A DNA stretch of 33,826 nt, taken from the NCBI GenBank assembly GCA_964507325.1, contig CAZDQL010000071.1, positions 1 to 33,826 of the forward strand, in the 5' to 3' direction. The translations under genes were made by a program, and so were the position numbers. Position 1 is the first letter of the stretch, and each line of letters starts with the position of its first letter. The DNA comes from CAZDQL01 sp964507325. GTDB lineage: Bacteria > Planctomycetota > UBA1135 > GCA-002686595. The notes beneath the pieces were generated by a model, which had not been told where the DNA came from, searched no databases, and was given only the letters and a program-made list of their open reading frames with translations. Shown here piece by piece: positions 1-8,577 of the stretch.

Positions 1-339
1 GCTGGGTCCGGAAAGGCGACTCTATTCTCTCGGCTCAAGAAGCACCGCAAAGACCAACTCACTGATCGGTGGGACCGATTCTCCTGGTTTGGGCTTCGTC
101 GTGTCCTCAAGAACGGCGCACTTGGCAAGCTGAACGCACGCGCGCGTTCGACCGCGGCCACGACGCTGAATCAGATCGAGGCTGTCTTGATCGCGACAGC
201 GGAACCTGCACTCAACCGACAAGGCGGACGTTTCGGGAAGCGTAGGCGTTACCTCCAGGTACGCGATGAGCGGCTTGGCCCTACAGAACGCGAGATGATC
301 CAGAAGCTCTACGATGACCTCGAAGCTGACGGCAGCTAG
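1..339 (+). CDS. GIY-YIG nuclease-like protein, 3' part (5' truncated by window edge)
   Basis: An open frame runs from base 1 to a TAG at 337-339 (112 residues seen) with no start in the window, so the N-terminus lies outside. The visible part begins inside what looks like the G-x-G end of a GIY-YIG motif, followed by LFSRLKKHRKD, then WDRFSWFG, then QIEAVLIATAEPALNRQGG. This order (R and H after the glycine motif, a conserved Glu in a helix, then an Asn in P-x-x-N-R) matches the GIY-YIG endonuclease fold; the Glu and Asn would be the metal-binding and catalytic residues. About 57% of the first 60 bases are G or C, below the rest of the window, which suggests acquired DNA. The substrate cannot be told: such domains occur in repair, restriction, homing and toxin proteins. 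Family call fairly sure; role unknown. Confidence 0.7.
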   Translation, partial: AGSGKATLFSRLKKHRKDQLTDRWDRFSWFGLRRVLKNGALGKLNARARSTAATTLNQIEAVLIATAEPALNRQGGRFGKRRRYLQVRDERLGPTEREMIQKLYDDLEADGS

Positions 340-417
340 ATCGTCAGGGCGGTACGGCACCGCGTTCTCCTCCGCCGGCTCTACTGACTCGTCGCCCGCG
401 TATGCGTGGCAGATGGT

Positions 418-1998
418 TCAACGACCATGCGGCGGAGAGGTACGCGTGTCCGTACCTGGGGGCGGTCCCCGCCGGATCGAGCGTTCCCTCCCCCCCTTCT
501 CACTCGCGGCGGGCCGCCGACGGGAAGTCGAGTCCCTGAGGCGCACCCGGCGCGGCTCCTGAAGCCCACGGACGACCCGCGGCAAGCTGATCCCCAGACC
601 GAAGAGCCCACCCAGGAGGGCGACGAAACCCGCGACGGTCTCACCGGCCGCGTAGGTCGCGCTCGAAGCGTGGTGCATCTCGTCGAAGATCACCCAGTAC
701 GGATTCAGCGGGTGCTCGCCATCGAAGTCGCTACCCGTCACGAGGAACCCGAGGAGCGACACGAGGAACCACCCGGCGAAGACCAGGATCCAGGGCAGCC
801 AGCGCACGAGGATCCGGCCGCGGGGGTTCCTGACCCAGGAGCGCATGAGGTGGGCGGGCACCAGCAGGTAGGCGCACCCGAAGAGCAGGGCTCCGAATGG
901 CGCCCCGAACCCGTACCCCCCTCGGCCCCCGAGGGCCACCTCCCCGAAGATCCCGCCCAGGATGAAGAGCAGGCCGCCGTGGAAGACGTACCACGCGACC
1001 CCGCGCCCACCCCCCGGCAGCCAGAGCGCCCTCAGGGGACCGATGCGCCTGCGGCCGACGAGCTCCTTGCGGACCGGCCGGGGCAGCGCGTCCGGTTCGG
1101 TGACAAAGAAGGTGGCCGGCACGGCCAGCGCGATCATGAGACAGGCGAGCCACCAGCTCCAATCCCTGGTCGACATCCCCTGATCGACCGCCAAGTACCC
1201 CAACGCCACGGCGGCAGCCACCAAGCAGGCCGTCGACGTCCAGCGCATCGGCGTCGAGGTGTTCGCGGAGGGGTGGGCCAAGCGCGCGGCGGCCACCGCC
1301 AGCCCGAGGATCCCGGGTAGCACCTGAAAGAGCAGCACGGGGGTGAGGATCACCGACAGGGGGAGCGCCTGACTCCCCGGCCCCACGATGCGACTGACCA
1401 CCAGCGCGGACATCGACAACCTCAATTGCAGGAGGGCCAGGATTCCCAGGACGAGCAACATCACCACCCGCGCAGCGCGGTTGCTCCCGAAGGTGCCCAG
1501 GGCCAGTCCCCACGCCGTCAGGAAGAAGCTGATGGCGACCACCATCACCAGCGTCCGGACCACCGCCATCAGATCCACGCCCCGCGTGATGAAGGCCAAG
1601 CAGAGGAAGGGGGCGATGGCGGCGATGAAGAGCGCCACCTGCACCAGGCCGCTGAGCGCCTTGCCCAGTGCGAGGGAGAGGGGTGAGAGGGTGACCAGGC
1701 GCAGCTGGTCGATGGTGCCCTGCTCGTACTCGCTCGTCATCGACTGGAAGGCCGCGAAGGGCACGATCAGAACCGCCGGCAGGTAGAGGCAGACGGCGAG
1801 GGCGGTGAGCAGCCACTGGCCCTCCAGCTCCGCCCCGGAGCCGCTCCCCGCCCAGCGGTAGGTCACGATCAGGGCCGCGACGATTCCCATCACGAAGCCC
1901 GCGACGAGGGTCTTGCCGCGGGCGGCCTGGCGCACCTCCTTGACCAGGACGGGCGGCAGGAGATCGCCGGTGGTGGAGAGGCTGGGTAGCGACTTCAT
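418..1998 (-). CDS. ABC-2 type transporter permease (second paralogue of the operon)
   Basis: This is a 526-residue polytopic membrane protein with about 10-12 hydrophobic segments and a cytoplasmic N-terminus carrying PPVLVKEVRQ (residues 15-24). It is a paralogue of the permease at 2834-4408: both have the VLVKEVRQA motif, an E-(W/Y)-E-x-x-T-x-D-x-L loop around residue 90-106, a LAHP-x-x-N-x-ST-x-MR segment, and a VPA-x-FFVTE segment. The ATG at 1998 lies only six bases after the DUF58 stop, so it is the last gene of the operon. It probably forms a heterodimer with the other permease, powered by the ATPase at 4408-5343; the cargo is unknown. The last ~45 residues are Arg/Pro-rich and lose the strong G/C third-position bias, so the native 3' end may have been replaced near the border with the low-GC left edge. 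Confidence 0.8.
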   Translation of the reverse strand: MKSLPSLSTTGDLLPPVLVKEVRQAARGKTLVAGFVMGIVAALIVTYRWAGSGSGAELEGQWLLTALAVCLYLPAVLIVPFAAFQSMTSEYEQGTIDQLRLVTLSPLSLALGKALSGLVQVALFIAAIAPFLCLAFITRGVDLMAVVRTLVMVVAISFFLTAWGLALGTFGSNRAARVVMLLVLGILALLQLRLSMSALVVSRIVGPGSQALPLSVILTPVLLFQVLPGILGLAVAAARLAHPSANTSTPMRWTSTACLVAAAVALGYLAVDQGMSTRDWSWWLACLMIALAVPATFFVTEPDALPRPVRKELVGRRRIGPLRALWLPGGGRGVAWYVFHGGLLFILGGIFGEVALGGRGGYGFGAPFGALLFGCAYLLVPAHLMRSWVRNPRGRILVRWLPWILVFAGWFLVSLLGFLVTGSDFDGEHPLNPYWVIFDEMHHASSATYAAGETVAGFVALLGGLFGLGISLPRVVRGLQEPRRVRLRDSTSRRRPAASEKGGRERSIRRGPPPGTDTRTSPPHGR

Positions 1999-2004
1999 CG
2001 TGCG

Positions 2005-2859
2005 TCAGGCCGGGGTGAGGATTCCCCCCTGGGCCAGGTGCGTGCGGCACTGCTCCGACAGTGCGGGTCCCGCGGTCAGGGCGGCGAAGCGCCCCCCGGC
2101 GCGCTGCGCTTCCTGGGCGAGGGCCTCCTGGAGATTGCGCAGCCGGGCGCGGTAGCGCTCGACCGTGCCGCGGTCGAGCACCAGGTCGAGGACGCCTCCC
2201 GTCTCCACGTCCTCCAACCTGAGCGCCTCCCCCACCGGCGGCTCCGCGTCCTGCCGCCCCAGCACCTGCACCAGGGCCAGCCCCCCGGCCCGCGCGGCCA
2301 GGGGCCGCAGGACGGCGGCGGGGTCGTGGGGGGAGAGGAAGTCGGAGATCAGGATGCGGATCGCCCCCGGGCGCGCCAGGTGCAGGGCGGCCTGGAGCCC
2401 CTCCACCAGGGGGCGGCGAGCGTCGAGCTCCAGCCCCCGGCGCTCGACCAGGTCCCAGGGCAGCGCTTCGGCAGCCTCCCCCAAGACCACGCAGGTGGGC
2501 GCGAGACCGTCCACCCGCGCGCAGCGGCCGAGGAGCCCCACCATGTCCACCGTCAGTTGGGCCTTGCCCTCGTCCACCGCCATCGAACGCGACGCGTCGA
2601 CGAAGAGCTCGACCCGCGGCTGCACCTCCTCGCGGTAGAGGCGCACCATCAGTTGGTCGGTGCGGGCGTAGGCCGCCCAGTCCAGGTGCCGCAGGTCGTC
2701 GCCGACGACGTAGGCGCGCCGGTCCTGGAACTCGAGGGAGGCCCCGCCGCCCTGGCCGAGACGCTCCCCCGCCGGTCCGTGGTGGGGTCGGTCGGCGAGG
2801 GCCAAGCGCCACACCTCCGCCAGCCGCTCGACCTCAACGCTGGGCGACGGCATCGCCAC
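2005..2859 (-). CDS. DUF58 domain protein (VWA-like, MoxR partner)
   Basis: The 284-residue protein has the diagnostic DUF58 block: a run with R-x-Y-x-x-GDD-x-R-x-x-DW-x-x-x-AR at residues 48-66, then ELFVDASRSM with a DxSxS MIDAS-like motif at 88-92. DUF58 proteins typically occur with MoxR AAA+ ATPases and are thought to be their VWA-type partners; here the MoxR gene is four genes upstream in the same operon. No transmembrane segment is evident, so it is probably cytoplasmic. The start at 2859 overlaps the end of the upstream permease by 26 bases; a second ATG two codons later (2853) is equally possible. Sitting between two paralogous ABC permeases is a hint that it acts on, or is regulated with, the transporter. 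Family identification is secure; function is inferred. Confidence 0.88.
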   Translation of the reverse strand: MAMPSPSVEVERLAEVWRLALADRPHHGPAGERLGQGGGASLEFQDRRAYVVGDDLRHLDWAAYARTDQLMVRLYREEVQPRVELFVDASRSMAVDEGKAQLTVDMVGLLGRCARVDGLAPTCVVLGEAAEALPWDLVERRGLELDARRPLVEGLQAALHLARPGAIRILISDFLSPHDPAAVLRPLAARAGGLALVQVLGRQDAEPPVGEALRLEDVETGGVLDLVLDRGTVERYRARLRNLQEALAQEAQRAGGRFAALTAGPALSEQCRTHLAQGGILTPA

Positions 2860-4408
2860 TCCTCGCCAGGTAGGCCGCGCGCCGGTCCTCGTGCCGCGCG
2901 CGACTGGTGCGCGCGGCGCCCAGCTCGCGGAAACCGACCCAGAGTCGGCGCAGGTTGAGCAGGAGCGCCAGCCCCGCCGCGCCGCCGAGCAGGAGCCAGG
3001 GGCCGGGGCCCACGTGGGAGGGACGCTCCCACAGCTCCTCGAGCAGATGGAAGGGGTTGCCGGCGTGTTCCCCCGCCATCAACTTGTGGTCCCTCAGGAA
3101 GAAACCCGCGATCGACGGCAGGAAGGCGCACAGGAGCACCATCGAGGGGATCAGGAGGCGCGCTGCCGCCCGCAGTCGACCGTTGGAGGCGTAGGGGGCC
3201 AGCACCGCCGAGGGCAGGAGCAGGTAGGTGGCGCAGTAGAGGAGCAGCGCCAGGTAGGCGGCCATGCCGTCGTCGAGAAAGCCCTTGCTGCCGGCGGAGT
3301 AGGGGGTCTGCGCCACGAACACGAGGAAGGTCACCAGCCCCGCTTGCACCATCCACAAGAGGACGCCACGCGATCCCCCAGGCAGGAGGGGGCTCGCCAG
3401 GGCTGCCAGCCCCAACCCGCGGGGGACGCGCAGGGCGACGCGGCGTCCCAAGCTCTCGCGCTCGGTGACGAAGAAGATCGCGGGGACCGAGATCGCGACC
3501 AGGAGCGCCATCCCCATCCCCATGACCTCGTCCCGGTTCACCTTGCCCGACAGGTGGGTGGGCACGAACCACGTCATCCACCAGCAGAAACCGATCCCAA
3601 CCAGGAGCGCGGCGCCCGCCAAGAGGCGCATGTTGGTGGAGCGGTTCTCCTCGGGGTGCGCCAGCATGTTGCAGGCGGTCAGGAAGGCGAAGGCGAGCAG
3701 CAGGATCCCCTGCAGGGTCAGGACGACCGTGATCAGGATCACCCGGGGTGCCATGAGGGAGAAGGGCCCCCGCAGCACCTCGTGCGCCATCGGGCCGGCG
3801 GGGATCACCACCATCGAGAGCAGGCCCGCCAGGGCGGCCAGCAGGATGGCGCGCACGAAGCGCACCCGCGAGAAGGTAGAGAGACAGAGCGCCACGGTGC
3901 TCGCCAGCGCAGATACGCCGAGGGCACCGGCCAAGAGGAAAGCCACCCCCTGGATGTCGATGCTGCGGAAGAGGAAGGCCAGCACCAGGAAGGGGGTGAA
4001 GACGGAGAAGTACAGGAGGGTCTGCACGCCCGAGGCCAGGAGCTTGCCCCACACGACCTGCCGTGGCCTCAGATTCGAGATGGTCAGGAGGTCGTAGGTG
4101 TTCTCCTCCCACTCCGCGCCCATGGCGGTGAAGGTGGAGAAGGGCACCAGTCCGACCACGGCGATCACCAGGAAGGCGAACACGGTCGCGAAGTACTCGC
4201 GCACCTCCGAGGCGCTGACCGTCTGCCCCATGTTCGCGACGATCATCGCGCCGACCAGGGTCACGGCGATCAGCGTGCAGATGAAGGCGACGCGGAAGAA
4301 GCGGCCGCGCAGCGCCTGACGCACCTCCTTGACCAGGACCGGGTTCAGGCGATCTTCCACGACGCGCCACAGGAAACCCGGGCGGGTCAAGAGGCCCTCG
4401 GAGGACAC
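2834..4408 (-). CDS. ABC-2 type transporter permease (first paralogue of the operon)
   Basis: The predicted protein has 524 residues with about 12 hydrophobic helices. I place the start at the GTG at 4408-4406, which shares one base with the TAG stop of the ATPase gene (TAGTG); a GGAGGGG stretch just upstream serves as ribosome binding site. The open frame extends further upstream, but only inside the ATPase gene. The N-terminus carries NPVLVKEVRQ (22-31), then a helix at 39-58, a conserved E-W-E-E-N-T-Y-D-L-L loop at 99-108, and an L-A-H-P-x-E-N segment. The 526-residue permease at 418-1998 shares these blocks at nearly the same positions, so the two arose by duplication and probably pair in one transporter. 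ABC-2 exporters of this kind move lipids, glycans or peptides; the substrate here cannot be told. Confidence 0.85.
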   Translation of the reverse strand: MSSEGLLTRPGFLWRVVEDRLNPVLVKEVRQALRGRFFRVAFICTLIAVTLVGAMIVANMGQTVSASEVREYFATVFAFLVIAVVGLVPFSTFTAMGAEWEENTYDLLTISNLRPRQVVWGKLLASGVQTLLYFSVFTPFLVLAFLFRSIDIQGVAFLLAGALGVSALASTVALCLSTFSRVRFVRAILLAALAGLLSMVVIPAGPMAHEVLRGPFSLMAPRVILITVVLTLQGILLLAFAFLTACNMLAHPEENRSTNMRLLAGAALLVGIGFCWWMTWFVPTHLSGKVNRDEVMGMGMALLVAISVPAIFFVTERESLGRRVALRVPRGLGLAALASPLLPGGSRGVLLWMVQAGLVTFLVFVAQTPYSAGSKGFLDDGMAAYLALLLYCATYLLLPSAVLAPYASNGRLRAAARLLIPSMVLLCAFLPSIAGFFLRDHKLMAGEHAGNPFHLLEELWERPSHVGPGPWLLLGGAAGLALLLNLRRLWVGFRELGAARTSRARHEDRRAAYLARSGDAVAQR

Positions 4409-5343
4409 TACTGGACCTTCCCCTCCGTCAACGAGAGGAAGACGTCCTCCAGGTCGGTCTCCTCGGTGGCGAACTCGATCGGCTTCAGACCGCCTTCGAC
4501 CAGCCGCCGCAAGAGATCCGCCTGGGCGTCGTGGTCCCCTTCGAAGTCGAAGGCCAGCCCCTCGCGCACCTCGCGCACGCGATCGACTCCGGGCAGCTCG
4601 GAGAGCAGCCGGTGGGTGGGCTCGTTGCCCGCCAGGCAACGCACGTAGATCTCGCCGTGGGGCCTGATCCCCCTGACGATGGCGTCCACCGGGCCCGTGG
4701 CCTGCAGGCTTCCCGCCTCGATGATCGCCACCCCGTCGCAGATCTCGGAGAGCTCGGTCAGGATGTGGGAGGAGATCAGGATCGCCTTGCCCATCACCGC
4801 CAGGGCCTTGATCAGCTCGCGCAGCTCGACGCGCGCGCGGGGGTCGAGCCCGGAGGCCGGCTCGTCGAGGATCAGCACCGCCGGGTCGTGCAGCAGCGTC
4901 TTGGCCAGGCACAGCCGCTGCTTCATCCCCTTGGAGAGGGCGGTGGTCAGCTTCTCCGCCAGGGGGTCGAGGGAGGTGAAGTCCATCACCTCGCGCAGGG
5001 AGCGCCGGCGCTGCTCCCCCTTCAAGCCGTAGGCGCGCGCGAAGAAGTCCAGGTACTCGAGCACCGTGGTGGAGGCGTAGGCCCCGAAGGAGTCGGGCAT
5101 GAACCCCAGCCGCGCGCGCACCTTGCGCGGCTCGTCGAGGACCGAGTAGCCCTCGATGTGGACATTCCCCGAGTCGGGGAGCATCAGCGTGGAGCAGATG
5201 CGCATGGTGGTCGTCTTCCCGGCGCCGTTGGGACCGATGAAGCCGTAGATCTCTCCGCGATCGACCGAGAAGGAGACGTCGTCGACCGCCTTCAGCGAGC
5301 CGAAGGCCTTGCTCAGGTGCTCGACTTCGAGTGCAGCGACCAT
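4408..5343 (-). CDS. ABC transporter ATP-binding protein
   Basis: This 311-residue nucleotide-binding subunit has Walker A GPNGAGKT at 37-44, a signature that reads LSKGM (136-140) instead of LSGGQ, Walker B LILDE at 157-161, a D-loop in SGLD, and the H-loop His in ISSH near 193. Its C-terminal ~80 residues form the accessory domain usual in ABC-2 exporter ATPases of the CcmA/NatA type. The ATG overlaps the stop of the upstream gene by one base (TGATG), and its own stop overlaps the GTG of the permease (TAGTG), so translation is coupled on both sides. It should energise the two permeases at 2834-4408 and 418-1998. The architecture recalls gliding-associated GldA-type ATPases, but that is only a family resemblance. 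Confidence 0.93.
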   Translation of the reverse strand: MVAALEVEHLSKAFGSLKAVDDVSFSVDRGEIYGFIGPNGAGKTTTMRICSTLMLPDSGNVHIEGYSVLDEPRKVRARLGFMPDSFGAYASTTVLEYLDFFARAYGLKGEQRRRSLREVMDFTSLDPLAEKLTTALSKGMKQRLCLAKTLLHDPAVLILDEPASGLDPRARVELRELIKALAVMGKAILISSHILTELSEICDGVAIIEAGSLQATGPVDAIVRGIRPHGEIYVRCLAGNEPTHRLLSELPGVDRVREVREGLAFDFEGDHDAQADLLRRLVEGGLKPIEFATEETDLEDVFLSLTEGKVQ

Positions 5344-7115
5344 CAGCGCCAGTACTCCTCGTCGATGGGCAGGATCCCCATCAGGACCTGGCCGTGCTGC
5401 TTGAGGGACATCTTCAGTCCACAGGTGTCGTCGAAGGCGGGCGCGACGAGACGCAACGAGTAGCTGGCGGGCAGGAGCGAGATGTCGTACTCCAGCTCGG
5501 TGGCGAGCCGGCTACGCTCCCGCGAGGGCTTCAGCCGCGCGCTCTCTCCCGGCTCGAGCCTTCCCCGGTGGTGGAACCAGGCGCCGCCCGGATCGCGCAG
5601 CACCAGCTCCTCGATCCCCACCTCGAAGGCGTTGGTCACCTCGAGCACGCCGTCGCGGCGGCTGACCTCGAGCCGCGTGCGGGCGGCCCCCTCGTGCAGG
5701 ATCATGTTGGCCACCGGATCGCGCGGCGGCAGGTAGCTGCCGGCCAGCACCATCCCGTCGTCGAGGTGCACGTCGTAGCGCTCGCCGTTCCCGGTCACGT
5801 GGGCGGGGAAGACCGCCGTTCCCGCTCCGGGACGCAGCCCGCGCCCCTGGGAGAGCCCCACGAAGACGGCGCTGCGCTCGACGGTGGCCACCCGGGCGGT
5901 GCGCTGGTCGAGCAGGGAGATGGCGCGGCGGGTGGCCTTGGTGTCGATCCCCTGATAGAGCACGCCGTAGACGAGGAGCCCCAGGGACGCGGCGCCCGAG
6001 ATGACCGGGATCGTGATCAGGAGCAGCGCCGGCTTGCCGAGCTTCTTGAGCACCAAGAGGTTCACCGGCCCGATCAGGATCGCGAAGAGGAAGAGCAGCG
6101 CCATGAAGGTGCGCAGCGGCAGCTCTCCCACCCCGGGGATGCGCACGTCCCAGTCTTGGAGACGCCACTCCCCCGGCGTCGGAACGAAACCGCGCTGCGC
6201 CCCGTGTCGGTCGTCGGTCTCGAGCAGCGCGTCCTTGACCGCGCGCCGCACCGCCGCGGATCCAAAGAAGTCCGGGGCGCTCACCAGGTAGATGCGGCCC
6301 AGGCCGTGGCGGTAGACCTCGATCCCATCGCTCCCCGCGACTCGGAAGCGCGACTCGAAGGCGCCCTCCAGGGAGGGCACCTGCTCCAGGGAGCGGGGCC
6401 CATCTCCGCGCACCACCAGTGCACCGCCGAGGCGCACCCACTGCGCCAGGGGCTCGAGCCGTGCCGCCGGTGGGCGCTCGCCGGAGAGGTCGATCCCCAC
6501 CACGTGCACGCTGGAGTAGGCCGCCCAGTCCTTGGACAGGCGCTCGAAGGGGGCCGCCGACGCAGACAGCAGGAAGTCCCGCCTCGCAGCTGAGGGGGGA
6601 AGCGAGCTCGTGGGATCGAGCAAGGCGGTTGGCGCGAACTTCACCACCTCGGCCTCGAAGGCGACGCGCTCCACCGCGTCGTCCCCCTCCGCTCTGAAGA
6701 CGATCAGGGTGTGGTGGTCTTCCGTCCAGGCGTCGGGCCCGATCCGCTGGAGCACAGCGCTGCTGCCGATCCGGGTCTTCAGATCGTAGTTGGATGGCTG
6801 GGCGTAGGCGTGCCCGGGGCCCTGCACGTCGGGGAGCAGCACCTCGATCGTCCGCCGCTCTCCAGGCTCCAGGAGCACCCGCCGGCCCGCGCGCTTGGCC
6901 AGCGCGGAGTCGTCGCCAGCAGTGAACTCCAGCGTGACGTCCCGCCGCTCTCCCGCGATGTTGCGCAGCTCGACGAAGACGGGGAACCACCCCTTGCCCA
7001 TGATCGGGGGCCAGACGTGCTCCGCGCGCACCTCGACCTTCTCTATCTCGAGCTGGGCCGCTGCGTCCGGAGCGGCGGCGAGGCTGGCGGCCAGGATCAG
7101 GGCGGCGATCCTCAT
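5343..7115 (-). CDS. Exported two-helix membrane protein with glutamine-amidotransferase-like fold
   Basis: The predicted protein has 590 residues. It starts with a signal peptide (residues 1-20, ending AAA-Q), then an extracytoplasmic Ig-like beta domain (about 22-130). A Rossmann-type region around 200-300 contains L-x-x-W-V-x-L-GGALVV, as seen in class I glutamine-amidotransferase-like folds of MoxR-operon proteins, with no evident catalytic Cys. Two adjacent membrane helices follow at 335-356 and 363-386, with the I-G-P-V-N-L-L-V-L motif typical of such proteins. A long beta-rich tail completes it. It overlaps the MoxR stop by four bases (ATGA) and the ATPase start by one. It is probably the envelope-spanning scaffold of the MoxR/ABC system. 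I do not know a characterised homologue; the domain calls are from pattern only. Confidence 0.8.
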   Translation of the reverse strand: MRIAALILAASLAAAPDAAAQLEIEKVEVRAEHVWPPIMGKGWFPVFVELRNIAGERRDVTLEFTAGDDSALAKRAGRRVLLEPGERRTIEVLLPDVQGPGHAYAQPSNYDLKTRIGSSAVLQRIGPDAWTEDHHTLIVFRAEGDDAVERVAFEAEVVKFAPTALLDPTSSLPPSAARRDFLLSASAAPFERLSKDWAAYSSVHVVGIDLSGERPPAARLEPLAQWVRLGGALVVRGDGPRSLEQVPSLEGAFESRFRVAGSDGIEVYRHGLGRIYLVSAPDFFGSAAVRRAVKDALLETDDRHGAQRGFVPTPGEWRLQDWDVRIPGVGELPLRTFMALLFLFAILIGPVNLLVLKKLGKPALLLITIPVISGAASLGLLVYGVLYQGIDTKATRRAISLLDQRTARVATVERSAVFVGLSQGRGLRPGAGTAVFPAHVTGNGERYDVHLDDGMVLAGSYLPPRDPVANMILHEGAARTRLEVSRRDGVLEVTNAFEVGIEELVLRDPGGAWFHHRGRLEPGESARLKPSRERSRLATELEYDISLLPASYSLRLVAPAFDDTCGLKMSLKQHGQVLMGILPIDEEYWR

Positions 7116-8179
7116 TCAGCCACCTCCGGCGGGAGTCCCTCCGTCAGCTCGCCGACCCCCTGCAAGAGGGAGTCCACCACGTCCCTCCCACTCACCCCGT
7201 CCAGCCGCGCGCGGTAGTCGAGCGCCAGGCGGTGGGCGACCGCCGCCCGCGCCACCGCGCGCACGTCGTCGAAGCCCACGTTCGGCTTGCCCGCGAGCAG
7301 GGCGTGGGCGCGCCCGCTCTCGGCGATGGCGATCGCCGCCCGCGGTGAGGCGCCGAAGCGCACGTAACCCTTGACGGTCTCGGTGGCCTCGGGGGAGCTC
7401 GGGTGGCTGGCGTCGACGAGCCGCGCGATCCACTCCGCCACCGCCTTGGGCAGGAAGACCGCGTCGACCGCCTCGAAGAGGGTCGCCAGGCTGGCGACGT
7501 CGGTCACCGGCGAGAGCTCGGGGGGCTGGCCCCCGCGGCGCTCGGTGATGATCGCGGTCAGGACGTCGCGCTCGACCTTGTGCACGTCGAGCTTGAAGAG
7601 GAAGCGGTCGAGCTGCGCCTCCGGCAGGGGGTAGGTGCCCTCGATCTCGATCGGGTTCTGGGTGGCGAGCACGTAGAAGGGGGGCGGTAGGGGCCGCGTC
7701 TCGCCGAGCACCGTCACGCACCGTTCCTGCATCGCCTCCAGCAGAGCGGACTGGGTCTTGGGGGAGGCGCGGTTGATCTCGTCGGCGAGCAGGACGTGGG
7801 TGAAGACGGGACCGGGGTGGAAGACCATGCGCCGGCCGCCGCCCGGATCCTCCTCCAGGACATGGCCACCGGTGACGTCCCCGGGGAGCAGGTCGGGGGT
7901 GAACTGCAGGCGTCCGAAGTCGAGCCCCAGGAGGACCGCCAGGGCCTTCACCAGCTCCGTCTTGCCCAGGCCCGGCAGGCCCTCGAGCAGCACGTGACCG
8001 CGCGCCAGGCAAGCGACGACGACGAGCCGCGTCAGCTCCTGCTGGCCGAGGAGGGTTCGGTTCAGCCCGTCGAGCAGGACCTCGGCGCGCCGGCGGGCGG
8101 ACTCGACCGCTTCAGGGGAGAGGAGGGTGCTGGACTCGGTCATGGGAGGGAGGTTACGGCAGGCGTCGGGGGAGCTCAC
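7112..8179 (-). CDS. MoxR family AAA+ ATPase
   Basis: The 355-residue protein has Walker A GLPGLGKT (67-74), the LQFTPDLLPGDVTG segment typical of MoxR, Walker B VLLADE (129-134) followed by INRASPKTQSALLEAMQE, and sensor 1 in ATQNPIE followed by EAQLDRFLFK. MoxR proteins act as chaperone-like ATPases that mature or load metal on VWA-type partners; the DUF58 protein at 2005-2859 is the obvious partner. Two starts are possible: a GTG at 8179 that overlaps the TGA ending the preceding in-frame segment (GTGA), or an ATG at 8143. Neither has a clear Shine-Dalgarno sequence. I prefer the GTG because the overlap fits the coupled pattern of this operon. The stop overlaps the next gene by four bases. 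Confidence 0.93.
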   Translation of the reverse strand: MSSPDACRNLPPMTESSTLLSPEAVESARRRAEVLLDGLNRTLLGQQELTRLVVVACLARGHVLLEGLPGLGKTELVKALAVLLGLDFGRLQFTPDLLPGDVTGGHVLEEDPGGGRRMVFHPGPVFTHVLLADEINRASPKTQSALLEAMQERCVTVLGETRPLPPPFYVLATQNPIEIEGTYPLPEAQLDRFLFKLDVHKVERDVLTAIITERRGGQPPELSPVTDVASLATLFEAVDAVFLPKAVAEWIARLVDASHPSSPEATETVKGYVRFGASPRAAIAIAESGRAHALLAGKPNVGFDDVRAVARAAVAHRLALDYRARLDGVSGRDVVDSLLQGVGELTEGLPPEVAE

Positions 8180-8577
8180 TCGCGGCGGAAGAAAGAGCGC
8201 ACCGCGCGTCGGTGGCGGGGGGAGAGCCGGCGCCGCCAGGCGGTCTTGCCGCGCGTGGCGCTGCCTTCGACCAGGCCACCGCCCTCGCCCTGGGCGTTCT
8301 CCTCGGGTGCGGCGATGCCCACCCCGAGCAGGGTCGAATCCTCGGGATCGAGCGCCTGCCCGCGCGGCAGGCTCTCGGCCTCGAACTCCTGCGAGCGGCT
8401 GGCGAGCTCCTCACCCCAGGTCATGGGGGCGTCGCCGCGGCCGCGGGTGATACCGCCACGGCCGGGCCCCTGCGCGGCGATCGCGGCCTTCTGTCCGTCC
8501 TCGTTGTCCTGCCCGCCCCCGGCGTGCAGCTTGCCGTCCCCGGAGCCGCTTCACGGCGCTCCTCCGCGGGCGGCGCT
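8176..8577 (-). pseudogene. In-frame continuation of the coiled-coil gene after two TGA codons
   Basis: Reading on from the stop at 8578-8580 in the same frame gives nine codons, a second TGA at 8551-8553, then 124 sense codons to a TGA at 8176-8178. The tail looks like real protein: GDGKLHAGGGQDNEDGQKA, then GRGGITRGRGDAPMTWGEE, and finally an RRLSPRHRRAVRSFFRRE end, a type of ending I recognise from MoxR-linked proteins. There is no frameshift, only the two stops. Each TGA sits in a copy of CCGTGAAGCG, 27 bases apart, and the second lies in the loop of a possible hairpin (8542-8562). The segment ends by overlapping the moxR GTG (GTGA). It may be a recently inactivated 3' end, a separately initiated product (ATG at 8424), or a readthrough extension. 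Confidence 0.6.

Noticed and set aside
2891..4648. A plus-strand open frame of 585 codons opposite the ABC genes
   Set aside because: It is antisense to recognisable permease and ATPase genes and rich in Gln, Glu, His and Gly, typical of a shadow frame.
4406..4912. Permease start upstream of 4408 in the same open frame
   Set aside because: The extra ~168 codons are antiphase with the ATPase gene on the same strand and encode Arg/Gly/Pro-rich sequence without a domain; the TAGTG overlap and ribosome binding site point to 4408.
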